A stretch of 64,000 nt of DNA, from the NCBI RefSeq assembly GCF_026153455.1, contig NZ_CP110629.1:1240001-1304000 (forward strand). The letters are read 5' to 3'. Within the stretch, counting starts at the first letter, position 1; every line of letters begins with the position of its first letter. This DNA is from Marinimicrobium sp. C6131 (GTDB taxonomy: Bacteria > Pseudomonadota > Gammaproteobacteria > Pseudomonadales > Cellvibrionaceae). The notes under the pieces were generated by a model. That model was not told where the DNA came from. It ran no database searches and worked only from the letters and a program-made list of their open reading frames with translations. Below are positions 8,759 through 16,598 of this stretch, piece by piece. The translations under genes were made by a program, and so were the position numbers.

Positions 8759-10351
8759 TCAATAAAACAACACTGACTCACCCACCCGGTCAATCAACAA
8801 ATCCCGATAGTACTCTGCCTTGGCAATATGCAATGTTTCCAAGGGGTTGAAGTCATCCGTAATCACCAGCTTGGTATCGCCCTCGACATTCACTTCCCGG
8901 GCTTCCAACCATCGACGAGGGGGTTCGGGGCCGCTGAGCTCCAGGGGGGCGTCCGACACCACGAACACGAAGTCATTGAATGTCGCCTCCGGTGAGGATA
9001 CAAAAGTGCGACGATGCTCAAACACCTGATCCAGGGTGTTTGCCACAGCCTCCACCGGTGCCTGCTGCCCTTCGTGAGTCAAGCCAACAAAGTTCAGTGC
9101 CAACACGCCCCCTGGTTTCAACCGGGCTTTCAATGTCTGAAACATTTCAAGACTCAATAGATGAATGGGCTCCGCGCCTCCGGTAAAACAGTCGTGCACA
9201 ATCAGGTCATAACGCCGATTGAGCTGCTGGATCCGGTAGCGCGCATCGCCCACTACCACATCGCCCGTCGGCTGAAAGCTGAAGTAGGCCTGAGCGGCGT
9301 GAGCCACTGCCGGGTCAATTTCAATGGCGTCGGTTCGCACTCCAAAACCGGCGTAGGCATTGACCAGGTGACCACTGCCCAGACCCACCAGCAATGCCGA
9401 GTCCCCGGCCGGATGAAACCGGGGCAACTGCCCGACAACCTGCTGATACCCCAACAAACCCAAGCCGGTCTCCAGATCTTCAGCCCCGATCGTCGAGCCC
9501 CCGGACATCAGCCAGCGTATGCCGCGCTCCGGCTGATCAATGACCCTGACCCAACCGTAATGGGTTTCCGCCTCAAAGACCACCTCCGAGCCAGGATAAT
9601 GCCGCGTGCCCACCGTGGAGCCGACGCCCAGTAACAGCGCCGCCGCCAACACGCCCGTCGACACACCCCAGACCAGCAGTGAATGGCCGGACTTCAGCCG
9701 CTGACGCTCGTAAAGTGACAACACGAACGCCATTACCAGCATCAGCAGGCTGAGACTGATAACAATGATCTCGGTACCGAACAGGGGCAACAGGAAAAAA
9801 CCGAGTACCAGGGTGCCCAGCACACTGCCGAGCGTACTGATTGCGTAAACCGTGCCGGCGGTTCGCCCCACCCGCTCCAGTCCCTGAGTCACGGTTTTGA
9901 TCACGTAGGGGCCGACCATTCCCAGCGTCAGCAGGCAGGGCGTGAACAATACCAGTGCACTGAGCAACGCCCCGCCCCGCAACCCGAGTCCATTGCTGGC
10001 CAGTTGAACCGGTTTGCTCAGTAACGGAATCACTCCAATCAGAACTGCGGTGACCAGAAGAATATGGGACAGCCGCAACCAGGGCGCGGTGTCGGCGAGG
10101 CGCCCGCCCACCAGATAGCCCACTGAAAGTGCCAGCAATGCCGTGGACAGTAGCGAGGACCAGACGATCATACTGACGCCATAGTAGGGGCCGATGATCC
10201 GCGTTCCGAGCAACTCGATCATCATCACAGTCGCGCCGGTCAGACTGGCGGTCACATAAAAAAGCCACCGGTCAATTCGGGTCAATGGCGGGTGACCACG
10301 CGCGTTGTCAAAAGGGTTCTGTTGGGGCTTGGTCTGCTTGTGTTTGGACAC
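8759..10351 (-). CDS. Membrane protein with spermidine-synthase-like domain
   Basis: 530 residues in two parts. Residues ~28-235 contain about seven to eight hydrophobic helices resembling a transporter-like membrane module. Residues ~250-500 form a Rossmann-like domain related to spermidine synthases: GLGSGHLVNAYAGFGVRTDAIEIDP, then GDARYRIQQLNRRYDLIVHD. Similar fused proteins are common in proteobacteria, often annotated as spermidine synthase or fused MFS/spermidine synthase. Whether they make polyamines is doubtful, and the in vivo role is unknown. It starts divergently from the membrane protein at 10483 and precedes the DUF938 gene. Domain call is firm, function is not. Confidence 0.8.
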   Translation of the reverse strand: MSKHKQTKPQQNPFDNARGHPPLTRIDRWLFYVTASLTGATVMMIELLGTRIIGPYYGVSMIVWSSLLSTALLALSVGYLVGGRLADTAPWLRLSHILLVTAVLIGVIPLLSKPVQLASNGLGLRGGALLSALVLFTPCLLTLGMVGPYVIKTVTQGLERVGRTAGTVYAISTLGSVLGTLVLGFFLLPLFGTEIIVISLSLLMLVMAFVLSLYERQRLKSGHSLLVWGVSTGVLAAALLLGVGSTVGTRHYPGSEVVFEAETHYGWVRVIDQPERGIRWLMSGGSTIGAEDLETGLGLLGYQQVVGQLPRFHPAGDSALLVGLGSGHLVNAYAGFGVRTDAIEIDPAVAHAAQAYFSFQPTGDVVVGDARYRIQQLNRRYDLIVHDCFTGGAEPIHLLSLEMFQTLKARLKPGGVLALNFVGLTHEGQQAPVEAVANTLDQVFEHRRTFVSSPEATFNDFVFVVSDAPLELSGPEPPRRWLEAREVNVEGDTKLVITDDFNPLETLHIAKAEYYRDLLIDRVGESVLFY

Positions 10352-10377
10352 GTTCCATGACCTCTATTATTGTTGTA

Positions 10378-10405
10378 TTGCAAATGGTTAGCCGTAGACT
10401 ATAAG
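10378..10405 (+). promoter_or_regulatory. Sigma70-like promoter
   Basis: TTGCAA (10378-10383), a 16-base spacer and TATAAG (10400-10405) are close to consensus and point toward the membrane protein gene at 10483. It sits in the 131-base divergent gap shared with the gene starting at 10351. Confidence 0.55.
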
Positions 10406-10482
10406 AAGTTCCGCAAGCTGCCAACGCGACCTTCCGTTTTTGTGGTCTGGTTCGCAGCCTGTGAAAAGTATCCGGAGGCACT

Positions 10483-11148
10483 GTGCGTCGATTACCGTCT
10501 GTTCTCGCCTGGCTCAACGGCCTGATCCCCTTGGTGGCCGTTGTCGGGGCTTACAGCATAGCGCTGCACCAACAGGCCGCGCCGGCATGTAACCCACTCA
10601 TCGACGGCTGCACTTCAATCAGTCGGGCGGCGCGCAGCGGCGATGCGATTTTCCTGTTTCGGGGCCTGATGATGCCGCTGAGCATGTTGCTGGTGCTTTA
10701 CTGGCTGCTGCAGTGGCATTGGCTGAACCAGTTGATCGGCCCACGCCGCCGACACACTGTCGCCCTCTGGCTCGGAATCATTTCCGCGCTCGCACTGGTG
10801 CTCTACACAAACTATCTCGGCACTGGTGGAGGTTTCTACGAGTTTATGCGCCGTACCGGCATCATCTTCCATTTCGCCTTTGCCTTACTGGCTCAGTTGA
10901 TTTGCGTGCAGTCGCTGTTCAGCGCCCGCAACCGGCTTCCATCGGACATTATTACCCCGGTTCGCTGGCAGTTTGCGCTGGTGTCAATCCAGTGGTTGTG
11001 GGGCGCGGTATCCCTGGCGGTGGATATCACTCTGCCCGCGTTCGAATACGAGGCAAAGAACGTGATTGAATGGAATTTCGCCTGGGCAATGGTGGGGTTT
11101 TACGGTGTAAGCGGCTGGATCTGGTGGCGACACCCGCCCCAACCGTAG
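10483..11148 (+). CDS. Hypothetical six-helix inner-membrane protein
   Basis: 221 residues beginning with GTG; GGAGG lies 4 nt upstream and no better start exists. Six hydrophobic segments are visible (about residues 6-25, 46-72, 87-107, 125-145, 160-183, 192-212). A conserved-looking stretch after TM1, CNPLIDGCTSISRAARSG, has two cysteines and an arginine pair placed outside the membrane. I recognise it only as a type of conserved gammaproteobacterial membrane protein and cannot assign a role. The general shape recalls Frag1/DRAM-like proteins, but this is weak. Its 3' flank carries the first GGA-hairpin repeat (11189-11349), which its transcript would include. Confidence 0.7.
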   Translation: MRRLPSVLAWLNGLIPLVAVVGAYSIALHQQAAPACNPLIDGCTSISRAARSGDAIFLFRGLMMPLSMLLVLYWLLQWHWLNQLIGPRRRHTVALWLGIISALALVLYTNYLGTGGGFYEFMRRTGIIFHFAFALLAQLICVQSLFSARNRLPSDIITPVRWQFALVSIQWLWGAVSLAVDITLPAFEYEAKNVIEWNFAWAMVGFYGVSGWIWWRHPPQP

Positions 11149-11188
11149 GGCTCTCATGCTTTACCACAAAGGCCTGATATGGCACTGA

Positions 11189-11349
11189 GGCGTCAGCGAG
11201 GAATACCGTTTGCAGACTCTCGAAGGCATGGATGCCGACGCGAAGCCCCCATGGGCCGCTCTTTGGCATCCATGCCACCGCGGCATTAGTGAATCCCTTC
11301 ACGTCACGGGTTTACGGCGGGTCTGCAAACGGTAATCCTCGCTGACGCC
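11189..11349 (+). repeat. GGA-hairpin palindromic repeat, copy 1 (enlarged)
   Basis: The outer arms at 11189-11217 and 11321-11349 are complementary over 29 nt with one mismatch. The conserved core begins TCTCGAAGGCATGGATGCC and ends TTTACGGCGG. Inside, GGCATGGATGCC (11225-11236) can fold as a hairpin with an AUGGA loop region, or pair with GGCATCCATGCC (11265-11276). Relative to copies 2 and 3, this copy has about 50 extra bases in place of the second hairpin, including the self-complementary GTGAATCCCTTCAC. It lies between the stops of two convergent genes. A short leftward open frame across it (11027-11302) is judged an artefact. Confidence 0.8.
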
Positions 11350-11407
11350 GGGCGTGATCCGCAATACCAAAACTCTACGGGTTAATGAGCGGCATCACAT
11401 GAACGCC

Positions 11408-12727
11408 CTACACCAATGAACCCCACAGGTCGTATTCGTCCGCCTGCTCAATGATAACCTGAACCTTATCGCCCGGTTGCAGGCCCGCGGCGCCATTCAG
11501 GTAGACCAGGCCGTCAATTTCCGGAGCGTCGGCGTAACTGCGACCGATGGCGCCCTCTTCATCGACTTCATCAATCAGCACCTCCAGAGTGCGACCGATC
11601 TTGGCCTGAAGTCGTTGGGCGGAAATTTTCTGCTGTACCGCCATAAAGCGGTCGAAACGCGCCTGCTTGATCTCTTCCGGCACCGGGTCGGGCAGCTCGT
11701 TGGCGGCCGCCCCTTCCACCGGTGAATACTGGAAGCAGCCAACGCGGTCAAGCTGTGCCTCTTCCAGAAAATCCAGCAACTGCTGAAAATCTTCTTCGGT
11801 TTCACCAGGAAAGCCGACGATAAACGTGGAGCGAATGGTCAGGTCCGGCACCTGTTCGCGCCAGCTCTTGATCCGCTCCAGGGTTTTTTCGACCTGCCCC
11901 GGACGCTTCATCAGTTTGAGCAGACGCGGGCTGGCGTGCTGAAACGGAATATCCAGATAGGGCAGAATTTTACCTTCCGCCATCAGCGGAATCACCTTGT
12001 CGACATGAGGGTAGGGATACACGTAATGCAGGCGTACCCAGACACCCAAATCGCCCAACGTCTCGCACAGCTTCAGCATGTCGGTTTTCAGCGGGCGGCC
12101 GTCCCAGAAGTCGGTGCGGTACTTCACATCAACGCCGTAGGCGGAGGTATCCTGGGAAATCACCAGCAGCTCCTTGACCCCCGCTTTCACCAGGCGCTCG
12201 GCCTCGCTCATCACCTGCCCGATCGGGCGACTGACCAATTTGCCCCGCATATCCGGGATGATGCAGAAGCTGCAGCTGTGATTGCAGCCCTCGGAAATTT
12301 TGAGGTAGGCGTAGTGCCGTGGCGTAAGCTTCACGCCCTGGGGCGGCACCAGGTCCACAAAGGGGTTGTGGTCCTTGACCGGCGGTAGGTGTTGGTGCAC
12401 CTGATCGAGGACTTTTTCGTAGGCGTGTGCCCCGGAGATGCCCAACACCCCAGGGTGCACTTCACGGATCTCCTCCTCCTTGACCCCCAGGCAACCGGTC
12501 ACCAGCACTTTGCCGTTTTCCCTGAGCGCCTCACCGATGGTGCCAAGGGACTCCTCCACCGCACTGTCGATAAAACCGCAGGTGTTCACAATTACCATAT
12601 CCGCCCCGTCGTAGGTCGGGACAATCTGATAACCCTCGGTGCGCAACTGGGTCAGAATACGTTCGGAATCGACCAGGTTCTTCGGGCAACCGAGACTGAC
12701 AAAACCAACGGTGGGCGTGTGTTTCAT
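11408..12727 (-). CDS. rimO: Ribosomal protein S12 methylthiotransferase RimO
   Basis: 439 residues from ATG 12727 (MKHTPTVGFVSLGCPKNLVDSE); the longer frame to 12859 would run into pabB and is unlike the family. RimO is a radical-SAM enzyme that adds a methylthio group to the conserved aspartate of ribosomal protein S12. Seen here: the N-terminal UPF0004 domain with cysteines in GCPKN and NTCGFID, the radical-SAM CxxxCxxC in EGCNHSCSFCIIP near residue 150, and a C-terminal TRAM domain ending at the stop. It is transcribed divergently from pabB and ends facing copy 1 of the palindromic repeat. Confidence 0.95.
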   Translation of the reverse strand: MKHTPTVGFVSLGCPKNLVDSERILTQLRTEGYQIVPTYDGADMVIVNTCGFIDSAVEESLGTIGEALRENGKVLVTGCLGVKEEEIREVHPGVLGISGAHAYEKVLDQVHQHLPPVKDHNPFVDLVPPQGVKLTPRHYAYLKISEGCNHSCSFCIIPDMRGKLVSRPIGQVMSEAERLVKAGVKELLVISQDTSAYGVDVKYRTDFWDGRPLKTDMLKLCETLGDLGVWVRLHYVYPYPHVDKVIPLMAEGKILPYLDIPFQHASPRLLKLMKRPGQVEKTLERIKSWREQVPDLTIRSTFIVGFPGETEEDFQQLLDFLEEAQLDRVGCFQYSPVEGAAANELPDPVPEEIKQARFDRFMAVQQKISAQRLQAKIGRTLEVLIDEVDEEGAIGRSYADAPEIDGLVYLNGAAGLQPGDKVQVIIEQADEYDLWGSLV

Positions 12728-12799
12728 AAGACAAACTCGTGCGGGGCGAAAAAGGGCGCTATTGTAGGCCTTCCGGGTCCGGATTGCATGGGGTTCCCG

Positions 12800-12808
12800 T
12801 GGTAGAAT
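12800..12808 (+). promoter_or_regulatory. Extended -10 promoter element for pabB
   Basis: TGG-TAGAAT (12800-12808) matches an extended -10. Start of transcription would be near 12815, about 30 nt before the pabB ATG. No good -35 is seen at the right distance, which extended -10 promoters tolerate. Confidence 0.35.
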
Positions 12809-12843
12809 GCCGGTTTTCCCTGAACGAGCCGTAATAGATCTCC

Positions 12844-14235
12844 ATGAGGCCCAGCCCACGCATCACCTCCCTGCCCTATTTTTCCGACAGCGCTCAGTGG
12901 TTTGCCTGCCTGGCCGATTGGGACGCCCCGGTGTGGCTGGACAGCGGACACCCCGGCAGCCACTACGGCCGCTTTGATATCCTGGCCGCCGAACCGGGCA
13001 CACAGCTCACCTGCCGAGGCACTCACTGCGACATACACCGTCTCGGACAGGCACCGGAGCGCCGGCGTGCTCCGCCACTGGAGGTCGTTCGCCAATTGAT
13101 GCCGCCCCCGCTGGCCCCCCTTGAGGAGGTTCCGTTCGCCACTGGCGCCATCGGCTATTTTGGCTACGACCTCGCCCGCCGCCTGGAGCGACTGCCAGAA
13201 CAGGCCGACGCCGATATCACTCTACCGGACCTCTGGCTGGGTTTTTATGACTGGGCTATCGTGCAGGACCACCAGACGTCCCGGGCCTATCTGGTCACTC
13301 GGCCCGAGCGGGATATCGAGCAAGTCCACGCCCGGCTATTGGCCAAAGCGCCGGAAAACGCACTTGATGATTTCCTTGAAGAAACTAAAAATAACTTTAT
13401 TATCAGTAGGTTCAGTGCTGAACTTAATGCAGATTCTTATCACAAAAAGCTCGATCGCATTCTCGATTATATCCACGCCGGCGACTGTTACCAGATCAAT
13501 CTGGCCCAGCGATTCCATGCCGACTACCAGGGCAATCCCGCCCGGGCCTTCCTGGCCTTACGACAGGCACTGCCCTCCCCATTTTCCGGCTTTATCCCGC
13601 TGGCGGACGGCGCGGTGATCAGCCTGTCTCCCGAACGCTTTATTGCACTGCAGAACGGTCAGGCGGAAACCCGCCCGATCAAAGGCACCGCCCCACGCCG
13701 GAACGACCCGGAGGCCGACCGGGCTGAGGCACAGGCCCTGGCCCAAAGCGCCAAAAACCGGGCGGAGAACCTGATGATTGTCGATCTGCTGCGCAACGAT
13801 CTGAGCAAATGTTGCCACAACGTTCGCACGCCCAAGCTGTTCGAGTTGCAGAGCTTCGCCAACGTTCACCACCTGGTCAGCACGGTCACCGGCGAACTGA
13901 ACCCCGACGCCGACGCCCTGACGCTGCTCGCCGGCAGCTTTCCCGGGGGTTCCATTACCGGTGCACCGAAGGTTCGCGCGATGGAGATCATCGAGGAGCT
14001 TGAACCGGTTCGACGCTCGGTATACTGCGGCAGCCTCGGCTACCTGAGTGCCGATGGCAATATGGACACCAGTATTGCCATTCGCACCCTGGTCTGTGAT
14101 CAGGGGCGGGTCTACTGCTGGGGTGGAGGCGGTATCGTGGCGGACTCCGAGCCGGAGTCAGAATACGAGGAAAGCTGGAATAAAGTGCGGGTGCTGATGG
14201 AGACGCTTGAGCGCGAGTTTTCCGGGAAGCCGTGA
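12844..14235 (+). CDS. pabB: Aminodeoxychorismate synthase component I
   Basis: 463 residues. PabB converts chorismate with ammonia from PabA to 4-amino-4-deoxychorismate in folate synthesis. The chorismate-binding domain fills residues ~195-455. The PIKGT motif (about 278-282) with its active-site lysine is diagnostic of PabB as opposed to anthranilate synthase (PIAGT). GDCYQINLAQRF, SPERFI, RAENLMIVDLLRNDL and GGSITGAPKVRAMEIIEELEP follow in order. Base composition dips around 13380-13450 (a short AT-rich stretch between the two domains), probably a linker. pabC lies elsewhere in the window (53009-53875). It converges with thrH; a GC-rich hairpin overlaps the stop. Confidence 0.93.
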   Translation: MRPSPRITSLPYFSDSAQWFACLADWDAPVWLDSGHPGSHYGRFDILAAEPGTQLTCRGTHCDIHRLGQAPERRRAPPLEVVRQLMPPPLAPLEEVPFATGAIGYFGYDLARRLERLPEQADADITLPDLWLGFYDWAIVQDHQTSRAYLVTRPERDIEQVHARLLAKAPENALDDFLEETKNNFIISRFSAELNADSYHKKLDRILDYIHAGDCYQINLAQRFHADYQGNPARAFLALRQALPSPFSGFIPLADGAVISLSPERFIALQNGQAETRPIKGTAPRRNDPEADRAEAQALAQSAKNRAENLMIVDLLRNDLSKCCHNVRTPKLFELQSFANVHHLVSTVTGELNPDADALTLLAGSFPGGSITGAPKVRAMEIIEELEPVRRSVYCGSLGYLSADGNMDTSIAIRTLVCDQGRVYCWGGGGIVADSEPESEYEESWNKVRVLMETLEREFSGKP

Positions 14236-14256
14236 GGGCGCCGCTTGGGCGCCCTC
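14234..14256. terminator. Hairpin between convergent pabB and thrH
   Basis: GAGGGCGCC (14234-14242) pairs with GGCGCCCTC (14248-14256) around a 5-base loop and overlaps the pabB stop. There is no clear T-run on either side, so it may act as a bidirectional stop or mRNA end-protecting hairpin. Confidence 0.4.
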
Positions 14257-14265
14257 CCCGTCAGG

Positions 14266-14883
14266 CTACAGGCTCAAGTCCCGATTGCTGGCGGCAATGA
14301 AGGCCTTTTTGAGGTCTTCGTAGTTATGGACCGCGGGGAACTGGGGGAACTCGTCAATGACATTCTGCGGTGCATGGAACAGAATACCGGCATCCGCCTC
14401 ACCCAACATGGTGGTGTCGTTGTAGGAATCACCCGCCGCAATAATACGATAGTACAGGGTTTTGAGCGCCAGCACAGACTGGCGCTTCGGGTCTCTCTGG
14501 CGCAGGGTATAATCCGCGACCTTACCGTTCTCATTCACCTGCAGACGATGGCACAGAAGCGTCGGAAAACCCAGTTGACGCATCAGCGGCTGGGAAAACT
14601 CGTAGAACGTATCCGACAGAATGATGACCTGGAAGCGTTCCCGCAGCCAGTCAACAAATTCGGGCGCGCCGTCCAGAGGCTTGAGTTTGGCGATGACCTC
14701 CTGGATTTCATTCAGACCCAGGCCATTTTCCTCCAGAATGCGCAGGCGCTGCTTCATCAGCACGTCATAGTCCGGAATATCCCGGGTGGTCGCTTTCAGC
14801 TCTTCAATCCCCGTAACCTTGGCAAACTCAATCCAGATTTCCGGAACCAGAACCCCTTCGAGGTCAAGACAGGCTATTTCCAC
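14266..14883 (-). CDS. thrH: ThrH: phosphoserine phosphatase / homoserine phosphotransferase
   Basis: 205 residues, the size of Pseudomonas ThrH. It is a HAD-superfamily protein with motif I CLDLEGVLVPE near the N-terminus (nucleophile Asp7, with Glu9 in the usual second acidic position, as known for ThrH), motif II SDTFYEF near residue 90 and motif IV GDSYNDTTMLGEADAGILFH near 150-170. ThrH dephosphorylates phosphoserine and can transfer the phosphate to homoserine, linking serine and threonine synthesis. The short cap and the sequence from EIWIEFAKVTGI distinguish it from SerB. It stands alone, convergent with pabB, with a 440-base non-coding region upstream. Confidence 0.9.
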   Translation of the reverse strand: MEIACLDLEGVLVPEIWIEFAKVTGIEELKATTRDIPDYDVLMKQRLRILEENGLGLNEIQEVIAKLKPLDGAPEFVDWLRERFQVIILSDTFYEFSQPLMRQLGFPTLLCHRLQVNENGKVADYTLRQRDPKRQSVLALKTLYYRIIAAGDSYNDTTMLGEADAGILFHAPQNVIDEFPQFPAVHNYEDLKKAFIAASNRDLSL

Positions 14884-15326
14884 AGTTACCCCCGCATATC
14901 ATGAAAGTCGCCGGGACAGCGCCCGGAAAATGCCGGCAAATTTACCGGTTTGCCTGCGGAAACGCAACTTGCGCCACGTCTTTTAACGCCCCAGGCAAAC
15001 GCCGGGTTTTCACGTGGAACATAGATCGGAAACATCTATAAAGCAGAAGGAAAAAGAATAAAAGTTATTGATAACCTGGTAACTTTTGACCATTCTGTGG
15101 TTTTTTTAAACAATATATAGCAAAAATACGGGAACCCGCTACAACATGCTGTGCATTTAAGCATCAAACCGATGAAACATTGATCAATGTTCCACGGAAA
15201 GAGTCCGCCATCATTCTGCCTGGAATTCAGGCGATACGGTGATGGAATAACCTCATAAAGTCTGGGTATTAGGAAGTTTTTTCGGCCTCTGGTATTCTTC
15301 TTCGCCTTGATCAGCCAACCCCAGCC
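14884..15326. promoter_or_regulatory. AT-rich intergenic region upstream of cysH and thrH
   Basis: 443 bases without a credible gene, clearly richer in A+T than the surroundings (especially 15030-15130). It holds a 16-bp perfect palindrome AACATTGATCAATGTT (15176-15191) and an inverted pair of CGTGGAACATWGATC-like 15-mers (15013-15027 and, on the other strand, 15182-15196; 14 of 15 identical). These look like operator sites for cysH, thrH or both. I see no hairpin terminator and no small RNA with clear boundaries. Confidence 0.5.
15176..15191. promoter_or_regulatory. 16-bp perfect palindrome upstream of cysH
   Basis: AACATTGATCAATGTT is perfectly self-complementary and sits about 135 bases before the cysH start. 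It overlaps one of the inverted 15-mers. A dimeric regulator is likely; which one is unknown. Confidence 0.45.
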
Positions 15327-16067
15327 ATGGAATTATCAATGACGAGTGAACTGCTCAATACCGTCGACCTGGACGCCGAACTGCAAAAAGCGTCACCCCA
15401 GAAGATTCTCGAATTTGCCCTGAGCGAGTTTGACAACATCGTGGTCTCTTTCAGCGGCGCCGAGGATGTTGTTCTGGTGCACATGGCCCATCAGATTCGC
15501 CCGGACATCAAAGTGTTCGTGCTGGATACCGGCCGCCTGCACGCCGAAACCTACCGCTTTATCGAGCGGGTACGGGAGCACTACAAAGTGGACATTGATG
15601 TCCTGTCGCCGGATGGCGAGGCAATACGGAAGCTGGTGCGTGAAAAAGGGCTCTTCAGCTTTTATCAGGATGGCCATCAGGAATGCTGTGGTATTCGCAA
15701 AATCGGTCCCTTGCGTAAAAAGCTGCTGGAGGTGGATGCCTGGATTACCGGGCAGCGCAAAGACCAGAGTCCGGGTACCCGTGACGGTATTCCGGTGATT
15801 CAGGACGACAAGCTGTTTGCCCGACCCGGCGAGCGTCTGGTGAAATTCAATCCGCTGGCCAACTGGAGTTCCCAGCAGGTCTGGGACTATATTCGGGCCA
15901 TGGAAATTCCTTACAACGAACTGCACGATCGCGGCTATGTCTCCATCGGTTGCGAACCTTGCACTCGCCCGATCGGCCCCGGCCAACATGAGCGCGAGGG
16001 CCGCTGGTGGTGGGAGGAATCAACCAAGAAAGAGTGCGGACTGCACGCGGACAACGTCAAGTCTTGA
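15327..16067 (+). CDS. cysH: Assimilatory adenylyl-sulfate (APS) reductase CysH
   Basis: 246 residues. It reduces activated sulfate to sulfite in cysteine biosynthesis. The PP-loop signature SFSGAEDVVLVHMA lies at about residues 42-55. The cluster-binding cysteine pairs C120-C121 (ECCGIRK) and C209-C212 (CEPCTRP), plus the C-terminal ECGLH catalytic cysteine, place it in the [4Fe-4S] APS reductase type found in Pseudomonas and plants, not the cluster-free PAPS reductase of enterics. GQRKDQSPGTR is the substrate-binding segment. ATG 15327 is used; ATG 15339 (MTSEL) is equally plausible. A small CXXC protein follows after 42 nt on the same strand. Confidence 0.93.
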   Translation: MELSMTSELLNTVDLDAELQKASPQKILEFALSEFDNIVVSFSGAEDVVLVHMAHQIRPDIKVFVLDTGRLHAETYRFIERVREHYKVDIDVLSPDGEAIRKLVREKGLFSFYQDGHQECCGIRKIGPLRKKLLEVDAWITGQRKDQSPGTRDGIPVIQDDKLFARPGERLVKFNPLANWSSQQVWDYIRAMEIPYNELHDRGYVSIGCEPCTRPIGPGQHEREGRWWWEESTKKECGLHADNVKS

Positions 16068-16109
16068 GGCGTCGTTGGCCCGGGCGGCAGAACGCCAGGA
16101 GGTAAAATC

Positions 16110-16448
16110 ATGACCATCACGCTGGTGAAAAAGATACTCAAAGACGGGTCGCCCTGCGCGAAGTGCGCGGACGTTCTTCAGAAGCTGGAAGAGAGCGGCC
16201 ATATGAGCCGCATCGACGATATTCTGGTGGCCGACGAACGCGATCCGAACAGCCCCGGCATGCAACTGGCCCGGCAATATCAGGTCGACCGGGCCCCCTT
16301 TTTTCTGGTCGACCGTGAGGATGGTCAAGACCCGGCAATTTATACGGTGTACCTGAAATTTGTCCGGGAGGTGTTGGAGCAGGAAGCGTCAGAGTCGGAC
16401 GAGCTGAAAGAGATCATGAAGGACAATCCGGATCTGGATTTTCTGTAA
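16110..16448 (+). CDS. Small thioredoxin/glutaredoxin-like CXXC protein
   Basis: 112 residues, ATG with AGGAGG about 6 nt upstream. A CAKC motif (Cys16, Cys19) follows a first beta strand (ITLVKKIL). A cis-Pro-like RAPFFLV near residue 60 and an acidic tail (SESDELKEIMKDNPDLDF) complete a thioredoxin-like outline, although the family is divergent and shorter than classical thioredoxin. The first strand leading to Cys-X-X-Cys and the conserved proline suggest a dithiol oxidoreductase. Being directly behind cysH, it could deliver electrons to APS reductase, which needs thioredoxin or glutathione; that is inference from position only. Confidence 0.7.
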   Translation: MTITLVKKILKDGSPCAKCADVLQKLEESGHMSRIDDILVADERDPNSPGMQLARQYQVDRAPFFLVDREDGQDPAIYTVYLKFVREVLEQEASESDELKEIMKDNPDLDFL

Positions 16449-16486
16449 GGTGACACAACCCCACCGGGGTGGTCGACGTCACCTTA
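16446..16486. terminator. Hairpin at end of the cysH operon
   Basis: TAAGGTGAC (16446-16454, including the stop codon) pairs with GTCACCTTA (16478-16486), and an inner GC-rich hairpin (CCCACCGGGGTGG-like) sits in between. The following bases are not T-rich, so it is a weak intrinsic terminator at best. Confidence 0.4.
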
Positions 16487-16490
16487 CTTG

Positions 16491-16598
16491 CCGTAGGGTG
16501 GCATAAGGCCGAAGGCCGTCATCCACCATTTGAAGGTCATCCAGCACAGCAAACGGTGGATGGCACGCTAAGCGCTGATCCACCCTACCCGGCTACGG
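16491..16598. repeat. Intergenic palindromic repeat (GTAGGGTGG type)
   Basis: CCGTAGGGTGG at the left end is matched by CCACCCTAC (16580-16588) at the right, and CATCCACC (16520-16527) by GGTGGATG (16555-16562), giving nested inverted repeats of about 108 bases. Sequences of this GTAGGGTGGAT...ATCCACCCTAC kind are scattered through many proteobacterial genomes. It lies between the cysH operon and the end of msrA and differs from the GGA-hairpin family. Its last bases overlap the msrA stop. Confidence 0.7.

Noticed and set aside
11027..11302. 91-residue minus-strand frame across repeat copy 1
   Set aside because: It consists largely of the palindromic repeat; similar frames arise from the same repeat elsewhere and are not proteins.
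15006..15021. parS (ParB binding site) candidate, 13 of 16 matches
   Set aside because: True parS sites are near-perfect and cluster near oriC/parAB; three mismatches and no such genes here, so I list it only as part of the cysH regulatory region.
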